Shown: positions 50,679 through 61,303, counted from the stretch's first letter. The stretch is 64,000 nucleotides of DNA from Methylobacterium oryzihabitans (GCF_004004555.2 NZ_SACP01000003.1:1-64000), one strand, 5' to 3'. The notes: a model not told the origin generated them from the letters alone. Made by a program: numbers and translations.

Positions 50679-51809
50679 ATGGTGCGAGACCTGCTGCGCC
50701 GCGCGGCGGCCGTGGCCGCCATCGCCTGCGCGCTGCCGGCCCTGGCCGCCGAGCCGCTGCGGTTCGAGGTCGATCCCGCCTGGCCGAGGCCGCTGCCGAA
50801 CGACTGGATCATGGGACAGGCCTCGGGCGTGGCCGTCGACGCGCAGGACAACGTCTGGGTGGTCCAGCGCCCCCGCACCCTCACCGACGACGAGAAGGCG
50901 GCGAGCCTCGATCCGCCGCGCACCCGCTGCTGCAAGCCGGCACCGCCGGTGCTGGTCTTCGATCAGGCCGGCACGCTGATCCGCTCCTGGGGCGGGCCCG
51001 GGCAGGGCTACGACTGGCCGCAGAACGAGCACGGCATCCACATCGACCACAAGGGCTTCGTCTGGCTCGCCGGCAACGGCGAGGCCGACGGCCAGATCCT
51101 GAAGTTCACCCAGGACGGCCGCTTCGTGCTCCAGATCGGCAAGCAGGGGCCGCAGACCGACAGCCGGGACACCACCCGCCTCGGCCGGCCCGCCGGGATG
51201 ATGGTCGATCCCGAGACCAACGAGCTCTACGTCGCCGACGGCTACTACAACCACCGGATCATCGTGTTCGACGCCGAGACCGGCGCGTTCAAGCGGATGT
51301 GGGGCGCCTACGGCCGGCCGCCGACCGACGAGAAGCTCGGCGCCTTCGACCCGGCGGCCGAACCGGCGCAGCAGTTCCGCAACCCGGTCCATTGCGTCCA
51401 GGTCGCCCGCGACGGCCTCGTCTACGTCTACGTCTGCGACCGCACCAACAACCGCATCCAGGTCTTCCGCAAGGACGGCAGCTTCGTGAAGGAGATGTTC
51501 GTCGAGAAGGCCACCCGCGCCAACGGCTCGGTGTGGGAGCTCGCCCTGTGGCCGGACGAGCGCGAGAGCTACATCCTCAACGCCGACGGCGCCAACAACG
51601 AGGTCCGCACGCTCAGTCGCGACACCGGCGAGGTGCTGGGCCGCTTCGGCCGCAACGGCCGCATGGCCGGCGACTTCCACTGGGTCCACAACCTCGCGGT
51701 CGATTCGAGGGGCAACGTCTTCACCACCGAGGTCGATACCGGCAAGCGGGCGCAGAAGTTCCTGTTCCGGGGCGACATGGTGCTGCGCAAGCGCGCCGCG
51801 GCCCCGTGA
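50679..51809 (+). CDS. Secreted NHL-repeat beta-propeller protein
   Basis: A 376-residue protein with signal peptide (about 1-23) and a six-bladed propeller of NHL-type repeats (MGQASGVAVDAQDNVWVV, GMMVDPETNELYVAD, NLAVDSRGNVFTTEV). Two adjacent Cys (TRCCKP) are unusual. Similar folds include peptidyl-hydroxyglycine lyases and SMP-30-like enzymes, but no enzymatic residues can be confirmed. GGGAGGA lies 6 bases before ATG 50679. Confidence 0.8.
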   Translation: MVRDLLRRAAAVAAIACALPALAAEPLRFEVDPAWPRPLPNDWIMGQASGVAVDAQDNVWVVQRPRTLTDDEKAASLDPPRTRCCKPAPPVLVFDQAGTLIRSWGGPGQGYDWPQNEHGIHIDHKGFVWLAGNGEADGQILKFTQDGRFVLQIGKQGPQTDSRDTTRLGRPAGMMVDPETNELYVADGYYNHRIIVFDAETGAFKRMWGAYGRPPTDEKLGAFDPAAEPAQQFRNPVHCVQVARDGLVYVYVCDRTNNRIQVFRKDGSFVKEMFVEKATRANGSVWELALWPDERESYILNADGANNEVRTLSRDTGEVLGRFGRNGRMAGDFHWVHNLAVDSRGNVFTTEVDTGKRAQKFLFRGDMVLRKRAAAP

Positions 51810-51943
51810 GGCCGGCCCGGTCTCGTCCCGTCCGCAGGGGCATGGCGGCCGTGTGCGAAACGCGGTTTCACGTTCTGGCGGCGGGCGGGCGTGCGGGGTA
51901 GAACCGGGGCGACCCGATCGAGAGAGCACCCGGAGGAAGCCGC

Positions 51944-53191
51944 ATGAACGCCCCGTCCGTCGCCGTCGCGACCCAGACCAACCTCAGCGAGGCCAAGCCG
52001 CACGAGGGCACCCGCGGCGCCTTCCGGTGGGACGACCCCTTCCTGATGGAGGACCAGCTCACCGACGACGAGCGGCTGATCCGCGACACCGCCCGCAGCT
52101 TCGCCCAGGAGCGGCTGCTGCCCGGCATCGTCGAGGCCTATGCCGAGGAGACGACCGATCGGGCGCTGTTCAACGCCATGGGCGAGCTCGGCCTGCTCGG
52201 CGTGACGATCCCGGAGGAGTACGGCTGCGCCGGGGCGTCCTACGTCGCCTACGGCCTCGTCGCCCGCGAGGTCGAGCGGGTCGATTCCGGCTACCGCTCG
52301 ATGATGAGCGTGCAGTCGTCGCTGGTGATGTACCCGATCTATGCCTACGGCGACGAGACCCAGCGGAAAAAGTACTTGCCGAAGCTCGCCTCGGGCGAGT
52401 TCGTCGGCTGCTTCGGCCTGACCGAGCCGGATGCCGGCTCGGATCCCGCCGGCATGAAGACCCGGGCCGACAAGATCGACGGCGGCTACCGGCTGTCGGG
52501 GGCCAAGACCTGGATCTCGAACGCCCCGATCGCCGACGTGTTCGTGGTCTGGGCCAAGTCCCCGGCCCACGACAACCAGATCCGCGGCTTCGTCCTGGAG
52601 AAGGGGATGAAGGGCCTATCGGCCCCCAAGATCAAGGGCAAGCTGTCCTTACGCGCCTCGGTCACCGGCGAGATCGTCATGGACGGCGTCGAGGTGCCGG
52701 AGAGCGCTCTGCTGCCGAACGTCTCGGGGCTGAAGGGGCCGTTCGGCTGCCTCAACCGGGCGCGCTACGGCATCTCGTGGGGGGCGATGGGCGCGGCGGA
52801 GGATTGCTGGCACCGGGCGCGGCAATACACGCTCGACCGCAAGCAGTTCAACCGGCCGCTGGCCCAGACCCAGCTCGTGCAGAAGAAGCTCGCCGACATG
52901 CAGACCGAGATCGCGCTCGGCCTTCAGGGCTCCCTGCGGGTCGGCCGGCTGTTCGACGAGGGCCGGATGGCGCCGGAGATGATCTCGCTGGTCAAGCGCA
53001 ACAATTGCGGCAAGGCGCTCGCCATCGCCCGCGAGGCCCGCGACATGCACGGCGGCAACGGGATCATGGGCGAGTACCACGTGATGCGCCACGCCCAGAA
53101 CCTCGAGACGGTGAACACCTACGAGGGCACCCACGACGTCCACGCCCTGATCCTCGGCCGGGCGCAGACCGGGCTGCAGGCGTTCTTCTGA
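51944..53191 (+). CDS. gcdH: Glutaryl-CoA dehydrogenase-type acyl-CoA dehydrogenase
   Basis: A 415-residue flavoprotein oxidising acyl-CoA esters. FAD-binding motifs [16 protein letters not shown] and [15 protein letters not shown] are present, and the catalytic glutamate lies in [20 protein letters not shown], characteristic of glutaryl-CoA dehydrogenase in lysine/tryptophan degradation. GGAGGA upstream of ATG 51944. A strong bidirectional terminator follows. Confidence 0.9.
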   Translation: MNAPSVAVATQTNLSEAKPHEGTRGAFRWDDPFLMEDQLTDDERLIRDTARSFAQERLLPGIVEAYAEETTDRALFNAMGELGLLGVTIPEEYGCAGASYVAYGLVAREVERVDSGYRSMMSVQSSLVMYPIYAYGDETQRKKYLPKLASGEFVGCFGLTEPDAGSDPAGMKTRADKIDGGYRLSGAKTWISNAPIADVFVVWAKSPAHDNQIRGFVLEKGMKGLSAPKIKGKLSLRASVTGEIVMDGVEVPESALLPNVSGLKGPFGCLNRARYGISWGAMGAAEDCWHRARQYTLDRKQFNRPLAQTQLVQKKLADMQTEIALGLQGSLRVGRLFDEGRMAPEMISLVKRNNCGKALAIAREARDMHGGNGIMGEYHVMRHAQNLETVNTYEGTHDVHALILGRAQTGLQAFF

Positions 53192-53193
53192 TC

Positions 53194-53225
53194 GGAAAGA
53201 GGGGCGCCTCGGCGCCCCTCTTTCC
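53194..53225. terminator. Bidirectional hairpin terminator between gcdH and ppa
   Basis: Bases 53194-53208 and 53211-53225 are perfect 15-bp complements (GGAAAGAGGGGCGCC with its reverse complement) around a 2-base nominal loop, located between two convergent genes. Both strands read into T-rich CTCTTTCC, suiting termination in both directions. Confidence 0.8.
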
Positions 53226-53240
53226 GTCGCTCGGGAAGGC

Positions 53241-53777
53241 TCAGGCCTTCTCGGCCTTGGCGCGCTCGATGCCTTCGAGGATCAGGCGGTGCGCCTCGGC
53301 CTTGTCGCCCCAGCGCACGATCTTCACCCACTTGCCGGGCTCCAGATCCTTGTAGTGCTCGAAGAAGTGCTGGATCTGGTGGATCGTGATCTCGGGCAGG
53401 TCGGTGTAGTTCTCGATCCGGTCGTAGCGCTTGGTGAGGTGGCGCGACGGCACCGCGACGATCTTCTCGTCCTCGCCGGCATTGTCCTCCATCACCAGCA
53501 CGCCGACCGGGCGCACGCTCATCACCGCGCCGGGCGCGATGGCGCGGGTGTTGGCGACCAGCACGTCGCACGGGTCGCCGTCGCCCGACAGGGTGTGGGG
53601 AATGAAGCCGTAGTTCCCCGGGTAGTGCATCGAGGTATAGAGGAAGCGGTCGACGATGAGCGTCCCGGCCTCCTTGTCCATCTCGTACTTGATCGGCTCG
53701 CCGCCGAGGGGAACCTCGATGACGACGTTGACGTCGTCCGGCGGGTTCTTGCCGATGGAGATGGCGTCGAGGCGCAT
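53241..53777 (-). CDS. ppa: Inorganic pyrophosphatase
   Basis: A 178-residue family I pyrophosphatase: N-terminal [34 protein letters not shown], and the metal-binding signature [10 protein letters not shown] with Asp residues. The start at 53777 gives the standard family N-terminus; ATG 53804 would add nine residues. Convergent with gcdH across the terminator. Confidence 0.95.
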   Translation of the reverse strand: MRLDAISIGKNPPDDVNVVIEVPLGGEPIKYEMDKEAGTLIVDRFLYTSMHYPGNYGFIPHTLSGDGDPCDVLVANTRAIAPGAVMSVRPVGVLVMEDNAGEDEKIVAVPSRHLTKRYDRIENYTDLPEITIHQIQHFFEHYKDLEPGKWVKIVRWGDKAEAHRLILEGIERAKAEKA

Positions 53778-53908
53778 GACGTGTCGAGCTCCCAGGAGGG
53801 CCATGGGCCCCGGATCACCGGCTGCTTAGAGACCCGGTGCCGGGAGCACAAGCGCCGCCCGGCCACGGTCGCCCCGAACCGGTTACTGATTCGGGCGACC
53901 GATGCATC

Positions 53909-54415
53909 TCATCCGAACAGATAGGCGACCTTCGCCAGTTCGACCCCGGCGATCCGGTCCGACGCTTCGGCGACGAGGCGGCCGCCGAGGCGCTCGTAGA
54001 AGCTCCGGGCGCGGTCGTTGTCGGCGAGCGACCACACCGCCACCCGCGCGATGCCGCGGTCGCCGAGGTCGTTGCGCACGGCGCGGAACAGCCGGGTGCC
54101 GTAGCCGAGGCCCTGGTGGGTCGGGGCGAGGTAGATCTCGTCGATCTCGCCCTCGGCCGGCAGCGCGCGGTCGCGGCAGCGGCCGTAGGAGACGTAGCCG
54201 ACGACGGCCTCGCCGAGTTCCAGCACCACCAGCGGCCGGCCGCGGCCGACGGTGGAGCGCCACCATGCCGGGCCGCGCCGCGCCAGCATGCGGTCGAGCG
54301 CGACCCCCGGGATCATGCCCTGATACGCCTCGCGCCAGGCGGCGTCGAAAACCCCCGACAGCATCACCGCGTCGTCCGGGCTCGCCCGGCGGATACTGAC
54401 GACCTTCGTGCTCAC
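53909..54415 (-). CDS. GNAT-family N-acetyltransferase
   Basis: A 168-residue acetyltransferase: strand DEIYLAP and the acetyl-CoA loop HQGLGYGTRLFRAV, followed by NDRARSFYERLGGR in motif B. The substrate is unknown. GTG 54415 with GGGGG 7 bases upstream is favoured over TTG 54421. Divergent from the phosphatase gene. Confidence 0.83.
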   Translation of the reverse strand: MSTKVVSIRRASPDDAVMLSGVFDAAWREAYQGMIPGVALDRMLARRGPAWWRSTVGRGRPLVVLELGEAVVGYVSYGRCRDRALPAEGEIDEIYLAPTHQGLGYGTRLFRAVRNDLGDRGIARVAVWSLADNDRARSFYERLGGRLVAEASDRIAGVELAKVAYLFG

Positions 54416-54780
54416 GGCCAAGCCCCCGAACCGATGGATGGATCGTCCGGGTCCACGACCCGGCCGGCGCCGCCGGTCCCGGCCGCCGGGTCTGGACGAC
54501 CGGCGCTGGGCCCGCGGATCGGAGGCACCGTCCGCGCGCCGGTCCTTCAGCGTGACCGGTCCGCGCGACCGAGGCCTCAGAGTGCGGGAAGGGGTGCAGC
54601 AAGCGCAATGCCAGGGTGGCGAGCCGGCTCAGATCCGGCCCCCTCGTTGCGGATGCGCCACGCGGCTGCTAGAGCACGCGACCCGCCCGGAACGAGACCC
54701 GTCCGCGGCCCGCGGCGGCGCCGGGGCCGCCGGCCGGCGCTTTCGGGGTGGAAAAGCCGCCCGCCCGGGTTCGAGACCGC
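54416..54780. other. 365-base intergenic region
   Basis: No gene is apparent between the divergent GNAT and phosphatase genes. The region is uniformly GC-rich with short GC palindromes and no clear promoter boxes. Confidence 0.4.
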
Positions 54781-55506
54781 GTGATCAACCGTTTCCTTCC
54801 GCCCGAGACCCGCTACGCCCGGCGCATGGCCCGCATCGCCCGCTGGGAGAAGCCGATCGTCGGCCGCCGCGGCCGCCTGCGCGCCTGGGCCAACATGCTG
54901 TTCGTCGACCACGGCGTGCTGCGGCTGGCCTACCAGAACCGCCACCGGGTCGGAACCGGCGGCCTGTGGCGCTCGGCCCAGCCGGCGCCGCACGACCTCG
55001 CGTGGTTCAAGCGCCGGGGCGTGCGCACGATCATCTCCCTGCGCGGCGGGCGCGAGCACGGCTCGTGGCAGCTCCAGCGCGAGGCGTGCGAGCGCGAGGG
55101 CCTGCGCCTCGTCGAGTTCGTGGTCCGCTCCCGCGAGGCGCCGTCCCGGCAGACGCTGCTCGCCGCCCGCGACTTCTTCGCCGGCATCGACTACCCGGCG
55201 GTGCTGCACTGCAAGTCGGGCGCCGACCGGGCCGGCTTCGCCGCGGCGCTCTATCTCATCCTGCACGAGGACCGGCCGGTGGCCGAGGCCGCGCGCCAGC
55301 TCTCGCCGCGCTTCGGCCATTTCCGCTTCGCCAAGACCGGCATCCTCGACGCGTTCTTCGACCGCTACCTCGCCGAAGGCCCGGCGCGCGGCCTGTCCTT
55401 CCTCGACTGGGTCGAGACCGCCTACGACCCCGAGGCGCTGACGCGGGAGTTCCGGGCCGGGTTCTGGTCCGACCTCGTGGTCGACCGCCTGCTGAAGCGC
55501 GAGTGA
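54781..55506 (+). CDS. Dual-specificity/tyrosine phosphatase-like protein
   Basis: A 241-residue protein with the protein-tyrosine-phosphatase loop HCKSGADRAG (Cys and Arg of the C-x5-R motif) in the order typical of small bacterial DSP-like phosphatases, then SPRFGHFRF. The general acid may be in REHGSW or nearby. GTG 54781 with GAG six bases before; GTG 54748 is an alternative. Its stop codon (TGA) is the first part of the hairpin array that follows. Confidence 0.82.
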   Translation: MINRFLPPETRYARRMARIARWEKPIVGRRGRLRAWANMLFVDHGVLRLAYQNRHRVGTGGLWRSAQPAPHDLAWFKRRGVRTIISLRGGREHGSWQLQREACEREGLRLVEFVVRSREAPSRQTLLAARDFFAGIDYPAVLHCKSGADRAGFAAALYLILHEDRPVAEAARQLSPRFGHFRFAKTGILDAFFDRYLAEGPARGLSFLDWVETAYDPEALTREFRAGFWSDLVVDRLLKRE

Positions 55507-55694
55507 TACGGAATCCGGAAGATTGCTTCCGGATTCCGTATCACAAGCCCGCGCGGCGCTTGAGCGAAGCCGATTTTCGCATCGCCCGGCGATTGCGCAG
55601 CAACCGCCGGGCGATCCATCGAAAATCGTATCGAAGCCTGCGTGGCGACTGAGCGAAGCCGGTTTCTGCATCGCGAAGCGATCAATCAGAAACC
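55504..55694. repeat. Array of three hairpins with two 28-base linkers
   Basis: Hairpin 1 is a perfect 17-bp stem (55504-55520 with 55527-55543, loop GATTGC). Hairpin 2 has arms 55571-55579/55620-55628 and an inner 11-bp stem 55581-55591/55605-55615. Hairpin 3 has arms 55661-55668/55687-55694 and inner 55670-55674/55678-55682. Linkers at 55545-55572 and 55634-55661 are 24/28 identical; hairpin period is 89 bases. Each hairpin is followed by GTAT. It fills nearly the whole gap between convergent genes. Confidence 0.8.
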
Positions 55695-55706
55695 GTATGA
55701 TCCCGC

Positions 55707-56618
55707 TCACCCCCGCGTCGTCAGCAGCACGCCGGCGCCGATCGCCACGATCGCCCCGACATGGAGTGCGTCCGGCACCTCGCCGAGCACCGGGATCGCC
55801 AGCAGCGTCGCGATGACCGGAACCAGGGCGGTGAAGCCGGGCGTGCGCCGGCCGATCAGCTCCAGCGAGCGGTTGAAGGCGATCAGCGCCACGACGCTCG
55901 CCAGCACGCCCTGGTAGACGCCCTGGAACAGCACCTCGTGCATTGGCGCCTGCGACAGCCGCGACAGGCCGAGGGCGAGGTAGGTCGGCACGTAGGTGAC
56001 GAGCGACGCGACGCAGATCAGCGCCGTGGCGTCGAGGGCGCGCAGGCCCGAGCGGCGCATCCGCGCGGTGCCGTAGGCCCAGACCATGGCGGCGGTGACG
56101 AACAGCGCGTAGCCGAACAGCTCGTCGGCATCGCGGAATCCGCCGGCGAGGGAGAGCGCACCGAGGGCGATCAGCCCGAGCCCGAGGAGGGCGCCGCGCC
56201 GCGGCCGGTCGCCGAGCAGCACGATGCCGAACAGCCCGGCGAAGAGCGGCATCGTCCCGGGCGTCAGCGCGGCGCCGTGGCCGGCGGGGGCGTAGCGCAG
56301 GGCGATCGAGATGAACAGCGCGAACGGGGCGCCCTGGGCCAGGAACAGCACCACCCCGTCGCCGATCCGGGCACGCCGGATCTCGCGCAGGCGCAGCAGC
56401 AGCACCGGCAGCAGCACCAGCCCGCCGATGCCGAAGCGCAGGGCCACGAGATCCGCCGGGCCGAGGCCGCTGCCGCCCCCGACCGCCCGGCGCGTGACCA
56501 CGAACCAGCCGCCCCAGATCGACACCGCCAGCATCGCCCACGCGATCCCGGCGGCGAGGCGCGGCGGCTGCGCGGGGAGGGGAGCCGGCTCGACGGCGGG
56601 AGGCGGGAACGGCTTCAC
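55707..56618 (-). CDS. EamA/DMT-family transporter
   Basis: A 303-residue protein with ten predicted TM helices in two EamA repeats (LAVSIWGGWFVVTRRAVG at about 31-48; FGYALFVTAAMVWAYGTARM at about 165). Members export metabolites such as amino acids. GTG 56618 overlaps the ABC gene stop by 4 bases, so both are one unit. Confidence 0.86.
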   Translation of the reverse strand: MKPFPPPAVEPAPLPAQPPRLAAGIAWAMLAVSIWGGWFVVTRRAVGGGSGLGPADLVALRFGIGGLVLLPVLLLRLREIRRARIGDGVVLFLAQGAPFALFISIALRYAPAGHGAALTPGTMPLFAGLFGIVLLGDRPRRGALLGLGLIALGALSLAGGFRDADELFGYALFVTAAMVWAYGTARMRRSGLRALDATALICVASLVTYVPTYLALGLSRLSQAPMHEVLFQGVYQGVLASVVALIAFNRSLELIGRRTPGFTALVPVIATLLAIPVLGEVPDALHVGAIVAIGAGVLLTTRG

Positions 56619-58390
56619 GGCACGAGCACCGGGTCGGGGTCGGCGCCGCCGAGCTGGAGCCGGTGCAGCCGGGCATAGGTGCCGCCGGCGGCGAGCAGCG
56701 CGGCGTGGGTGCCGGTCTCGGCGACCCGGCCGGCCTCCATCGCGACGATCAGGTCGGCCTCGCGCACGGTCGACAGGCGGTGGGCGATGACGAGGGTGGT
56801 GCGGCCGCGCATCAGCCGGGCGAGCGCCGCCTGGACCAGTTGCTCGGATTCGGTGTCGAGGGCCGAGGTCGCCTCGTCGAGGAGCAGGATCGGCGCGTCG
56901 CGCAGGAAGGCGCGGGCCAGCGCGATGCGCTGGCGCTCGCCGCCCGACAGGCGCTCGCCCCGTGGCCCGACCCGGAACTCGTAGCCGCCCGGCCGGGCGG
57001 CGATGAAGTCGTGCGCCGCCGCGCTGCGGGCGGCGGCCTCGATCTCGTCCTGGTCCGCGCCCTCGCGCCCGAAGGCGATGTTCTGCGCGATGGTGTCGTC
57101 GAACAGCACCACCTCCTGCGACACCACCGCCACCGCGCGGCGCAGGGAGGCCAGCGTCACCGCGCGCACGTCCTGCCCGTCGATGGCGACCCGGCCGCCG
57201 GCGACGTCGTGGAGCCGCGGCACCAGGGACAGCAGGGTCGACTTGCCCGAGCCCGAGCGGCCGACCAGCGCCGTCGTCGAGCCCGCCGGCACCACGAGGT
57301 CGATGCCCTCCAGCGCCGGGGCGTCGTCGCGGTAGCGGAAGCGCACGCCCTCGAAGCGGATCTCGCCGCCAGCGACCCGCAGGGCCGGGGCGCCGGGCGC
57401 CTCGCGGATCGTCGGTGCCTCGTCCATCAGCGCGAACGTGCGGGCGAGCGCCGCGCCGGCCTCCTGGAGGATTGCGTTGAGGTTGCCGAGCGCCCGCGCC
57501 GGCTGGGCCGAGAGCAGCAGGGCGGCGACGTAGCCGGTGAAGTCGCCGACGGTCTTCTCCCCCGACAGGATGCGGTTGCCGATCAGCACCAGCACCCCGG
57601 CGACCGCGAGCCCGCCGCCGATCTCCAGCAGCGGGTCGAGCCGGCCGCGGGCGTTGGCGGCCTTCATCTTGAGGCGGCGCACCTCCTCCAGGGCGGCGGC
57701 GGTGCGGGCCTTGAGGTAGCCCTCCAGGCCGTAGGTCTTGGCCACCCGGGCGCCGGCGAGGCTCTCGCTGATGAGGCTCGCGGTCGAGCCGACCTGCTCC
57801 TGGGTCGAGGTCGCGACCCGGCGCAGCTTCCTGCCGATGCGGGCGATCGGGCCGGCGACGAACGGCACCGTCACGGCGGCGACGAGAGTCAGGACCGGGT
57901 CCATCCACAGCATCGCGCAGAACAGGGCCACCAGCATCGCGACGTCGCGCAGCAGCACCGTCGAGATGCGGGTCAGCGCCTCCTTGACGTAGGCGAAGTC
58001 GGTGGTGAAGCGCTGGGTCAGGCTCGCCGGGCTCTCGCGGTCGAGCTGCGCGAGGTCGGCGTCGATCATGTGGGCGTAGAGCGCCGCCTGCATGTCGGCC
58101 TCGACCCGGGTCACGACCCGGTTGGTCAGCACGGTCTGGGCGAACAGCGCGAAGCCGCGCACCGAGGTCACGGCGATGACGAGGACCGGCGCGTAGGCGA
58201 GGGCGGCGGCGTCCTTGGCGTCGAAGGCGTCGAAGGCGGCCTTGATGAGCGTCGGGTAGAACCCGGTGCTGGCGCCCACGACGGCGATCAGCACCAGCAC
58301 CACCGCCAGCGTCGCGGCGTGCGGCCTCAGCCAGTCGCGCCACAGCCGCCGCAGGAGCGGGAGCGTGTCTCCCCGGATGCGCCGCGCCAT
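56615..58390 (-). CDS. MsbA-like ABC exporter (fused membrane and ATPase)
   Basis: A 591-residue half-transporter: six TM helices (about 25-325), then ATPase with Walker [16 protein letters not shown]-loop SQEVVLFDD, signature [15 protein letters not shown], Walker [13 protein letters not shown] and H-loop VIAHRLSTV. Could flip lipid A or export other lipids or drugs. First gene of a unit with the EamA transporter. Confidence 0.9.
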   Translation of the reverse strand: MARRIRGDTLPLLRRLWRDWLRPHAATLAVVLVLIAVVGASTGFYPTLIKAAFDAFDAKDAAALAYAPVLVIAVTSVRGFALFAQTVLTNRVVTRVEADMQAALYAHMIDADLAQLDRESPASLTQRFTTDFAYVKEALTRISTVLLRDVAMLVALFCAMLWMDPVLTLVAAVTVPFVAGPIARIGRKLRRVATSTQEQVGSTASLISESLAGARVAKTYGLEGYLKARTAAALEEVRRLKMKAANARGRLDPLLEIGGGLAVAGVLVLIGNRILSGEKTVGDFTGYVAALLLSAQPARALGNLNAILQEAGAALARTFALMDEAPTIREAPGAPALRVAGGEIRFEGVRFRYRDDAPALEGIDLVVPAGSTTALVGRSGSGKSTLLSLVPRLHDVAGGRVAIDGQDVRAVTLASLRRAVAVVSQEVVLFDDTIAQNIAFGREGADQDEIEAAARSAAAHDFIAARPGGYEFRVGPRGERLSGGERQRIALARAFLRDAPILLLDEATSALDTESEQLVQAALARLMRGRTTLVIAHRLSTVREADLIVAMEAGRVAETGTHAALLAAGGTYARLHRLQLGGADPDPVLVP

Positions 58391-58502
58391 GTGGGCCCTC
58401 CCGGCCTCCGGACCGGCTGCCCTCCGGTTCCTCGCGAGGCCGCGGCGCTACCATGGACGACGGGGGGGCGGCAACGCGGGCCGGCGCGCGGCTGTGATGT
58501 GC

Positions 58503-58760
58503 TCAGTGCCAGCCGCGGCCGAAGCGGCCGGTGGAGTGCAGCAGGGTGTGGCCGCATTCGAGGCAGACGTAACGGGTTTCGACGCCGCCGCCGAACGCCT
58601 CGACCACCGGCGTCGAGGCCACCACCATCAGCCGGCCGTGCGGACGCTCCTCCCAGTGGGCGCGCATCTGCCCGTGACAGGCGGGACAGGCGGCGTCGTC
58701 GAGGCTCATCAGGTCGGGCTGCTTCGGGGCGCGCCGGGCGGTGGTCTGGTGGTGCGGCAT
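58503..58760 (-). CDS. Small zinc-ribbon protein
   Basis: An 85-residue protein with two C-x-x-C knuckles (ACPACHG at about 25-28 and VCLECGH at about 65-68), a zinc-ribbon layout. Ends TGRFGRGWH. No close family. AAGG lies a little upstream of ATG 58760. Confidence 0.65.
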   Translation of the reverse strand: MPHHQTTARRAPKQPDLMSLDDAACPACHGQMRAHWEERPHGRLMVVASTPVVEAFGGGVETRYVCLECGHTLLHSTGRFGRGWH

Positions 58761-59012
58761 GACTGGCCTTGCGCGGCGAAGCGCGGTTGGGACGGGATGG
58801 TGGCCCGACCGCGCCGCGAGCGTCAACCCCGGCGCCTGCACCTGACGCAGGTCCGTCCCGAGCCGCGGCGGCTCATCCCGGCGGCAGAGCTTGCGCTGAT
58901 CCTGGGCACGACTGCCTGTTCTTCCCTCACGCCAAGTCGTTGCCGCGATGGCACAGTCGCGGACGGCGTCGCGCGTCCCGTGCCGCGGCGCCCCCGACCA
59001 GGGCCCATCCGC

Positions 59013-59687
59013 ATGACCGTGCTCATCGACGCCGAGCCCGCGCCCCTGCGCCTCGACCCCGCGACGACCGCCCTCGTCATCATCGACATGCAGCGCGACT
59101 TCCTGGAGCCGGGCGGATTCGGCGAATCCCTCGGCAACGACGTGTCGCGGCTGGCCCGGGCGGTCTTGCCGTGCCGGGCGGTGCTCGACGCCGCGCGCGA
59201 CGCCGGGCTCCTCGTCATCCACACCCGGGAGGGCCACGCCCCCGACCTGTCGGACGCGCCGCCGGCCAAGCTGGAGCGCGGCGAGCCGAGCGCCCGCATC
59301 GGCGCCCCCGGGCCGATGGGCCGCATCCTGATCCGCGGCGAGCCCGGCCACGACATCGTGCCGGCCCTGGCGCCGCGCCCCGGCGAGCCGGTGATCGACA
59401 AGCCCGGCAAGGGCGCGTTCTACGCCACCGATCTCGGGGCGATTCTCGAGGCCCGCGGCGTCCAGGCGCTCCTCGTCTGCGGTGTCACCACCGAGGTCTG
59501 CGTCCACACCACCGTGCGCGAGGCCAACGACCGCGGCTACCGCTGCGTCGTCATCGCCGACGCCTGCGCGTCGTACTTCCCCGAGTTCCACGAGGCCGGC
59601 CTCGCGATGGTCAAGGCGCAGGGCGGCATCTTCGGCTGGGTCTCGACCAGCGCCGCCGCGGTGGCGGCCCTGCGGCAGGCCGGCTGA
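59013..59687 (+). CDS. Isochorismatase-family cysteine hydrolase (RutB/biuret-hydrolase-like)
   Basis: A 224-residue hydrolase with the expected triad: Asp25 in VIIDMQRDF, Lys133 in KPGKGAFY and Cys163 in [10 protein letters not shown]. Such enzymes cleave amide bonds of small N-containing molecules (ureidoacrylate, biuret, nicotinamide). It is followed after 29 bases by an NCS2-like permease, suggesting uptake and breakdown of a nitrogen-rich compound. Confidence 0.85.
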   Translation: MTVLIDAEPAPLRLDPATTALVIIDMQRDFLEPGGFGESLGNDVSRLARAVLPCRAVLDAARDAGLLVIHTREGHAPDLSDAPPAKLERGEPSARIGAPGPMGRILIRGEPGHDIVPALAPRPGEPVIDKPGKGAFYATDLGAILEARGVQALLVCGVTTEVCVHTTVREANDRGYRCVVIADACASYFPEFHEAGLAMVKAQGGIFGWVSTSAAAVAALRQAG

Positions 59688-59716
59688 TCCGTCTCCCCGC
59701 GCGACAGGAGATCGCG

Positions 59717-61303
59717 ATGTCAGGCAGCGCAGCGACCGCGCCCACCGGGTTCCGGCCGGCCCTCTGGGTGCCCGGCGACTGGAACGCCCTGTTCGGCTTC
59801 GGCACCAACATCCTGGTCAACCTGCTGGTGCTGACCGGGCTGCTGCGCTTCGTGCTCGGCATGCCGGACGCGATCACCTTCGGGCGCATCCTGCCGGCGG
59901 TCGGCCTGATGCTGTTCCTCTCCACCGCCTATTACGGCTGGCTCGCCTGGAGGCTGGCGCAGGCGAGCGGCCGCGACGACGTCTGCGCGCTACCCTCCGG
60001 CATCAGCGTGCCGCACATGTTCATCGTCGTGTTCGTGGTGATGCTGCCGATCAAGCTCGCCACCGGCGATCCGGTGAAGGGCTGGGAGGCCGGGCTGGCC
60101 TGGGTGTTCATCCAGAGCTTCATCCTGATGATCGGCGGCTTCGTCGCCCCGGTGGTGCGCCGCATCACCCCGCGGGCGGCTTTGCTCGGGACGCTCGCGG
60201 GCGTCTCCGTCACCTTCATCGCCATGCGCCCGGCGCTCGAACTCATCACCACGCCGGTCATCGGCGTCGTCGCCTTCGCGATCATCCTGCTCGCGTGGTT
60301 CGGCGGCGTGCGCTATCCGGGCCGCCTGCCGGCCGGGCTGGTGGCGATCCTGTTCGGCCTCGCCGTCGCCTGGGGCGCCAAGCTCGTCGGGATCGACGTC
60401 GGCGGCGTCAGCGGGCCGGGCTTCCTCGCGGCGCTCCACGGCATCGGCTTCTCGGTGCCGCTGCCGGCCGTCGGCCACGTCTTCGGCGGGTTCGAGTTCC
60501 TCGGGGTGATCCTGGTCACGGCGATCCCGTTCGGGATCTACGACCTCGTCGAGGCGATGGACAACGTCGAGAGCGCCGAGGCCGCCGGCGACGCCTACCC
60601 GACCACCCGGGTCCTCACCGCCGACGGCGCCGTCAGCCTGATCGGCTGCCTGATGGGCAACCCGTTCATCAACGCGGTCTATATCGGCCATCCCGGCTGG
60701 AAGGCGATGGGCGGGCGGATCGGCTATTCCTTCGCCACCGGCGCGGTGGTGCTGGTGCTCGCCTGGCTCAACCTGATCTCGCTGCTGTCGAGCCTCGTGC
60801 CGATCGTCGCGATCGCGCCGATCCTGCTCTACATCGGCATGCTGATCGGCGCCCAGGCGTTCCAGGAGACGCCGCATTCCCACGCGCCCGCGATCGTGCT
60901 CGCCTTCGCGCCCCATCTCGCCCACTGGGCCCGGACCCTCATCGACGGGGCGCTCGCCGCCGCCGGCACCAGCGCCCCCGCGGTCGGGCTCGACAAGCTC
61001 GGGCAGGCCGGGGTGCTGTATGCCGGCCTCGAAGTCCTCGGCGAGGGCGCGATCCTCGGCGGCCTGATCCTCGGGGCGATCGCCGCCTTCATCATCGAGC
61101 GCGAGTTCCGCCGCGCCGCCGCCTTCGCCCTCGCGGGCGCGGTGCTGACCTTCTTCGGCTTCATGCACGGCCCGGCGGTCGGCGTCGCGGTCAAGCCGGC
61201 GCTCGCCGTCTCCTACCTCCTCGTCGCCGGCCTGCTGATGGCCGCCGCCCGGGCCGGCGCGCCGGCGCCGGCGGTGCCGCACGGGGCGGTGCCGGCCGAG
61301 TAG
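59717..61303 (+). CDS. NCS2-like permease (uracil/xanthine/hypothetical)
   Basis: A 528-residue protein with about 12-14 TM segments and repeated Gly/Pro motifs (GVSGPGFLAAL, TADGAVSLIGCLMGNPFINAVY), similar to the nucleobase/ascorbate transporters. Perfect AGGAG 6 bases before ATG 59717. Paired with the cysteine hydrolase just upstream; the shared substrate is unknown. Confidence 0.8.
   Translation: MSGSAATAPTGFRPALWVPGDWNALFGFGTNILVNLLVLTGLLRFVLGMPDAITFGRILPAVGLMLFLSTAYYGWLAWRLAQASGRDDVCALPSGISVPHMFIVVFVVMLPIKLATGDPVKGWEAGLAWVFIQSFILMIGGFVAPVVRRITPRAALLGTLAGVSVTFIAMRPALELITTPVIGVVAFAIILLAWFGGVRYPGRLPAGLVAILFGLAVAWGAKLVGIDVGGVSGPGFLAALHGIGFSVPLPAVGHVFGGFEFLGVILVTAIPFGIYDLVEAMDNVESAEAAGDAYPTTRVLTADGAVSLIGCLMGNPFINAVYIGHPGWKAMGGRIGYSFATGAVVLVLAWLNLISLLSSLVPIVAIAPILLYIGMLIGAQAFQETPHSHAPAIVLAFAPHLAHWARTLIDGALAAAGTSAPAVGLDKLGQAGVLYAGLEVLGEGAILGGLILGAIAAFIIEREFRRAAAFALAGAVLTFFGFMHGPAVGVAVKPALAVSYLLVAGLLMAAARAGAPAPAVPHGAVPAE

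Noticed and set aside
55504..55694. Possible CRISPR array
   Set aside because: Only two partial repeats, each hairpin has a different stem, and the intervals are palindromic rather than unique spacers; no cas genes.
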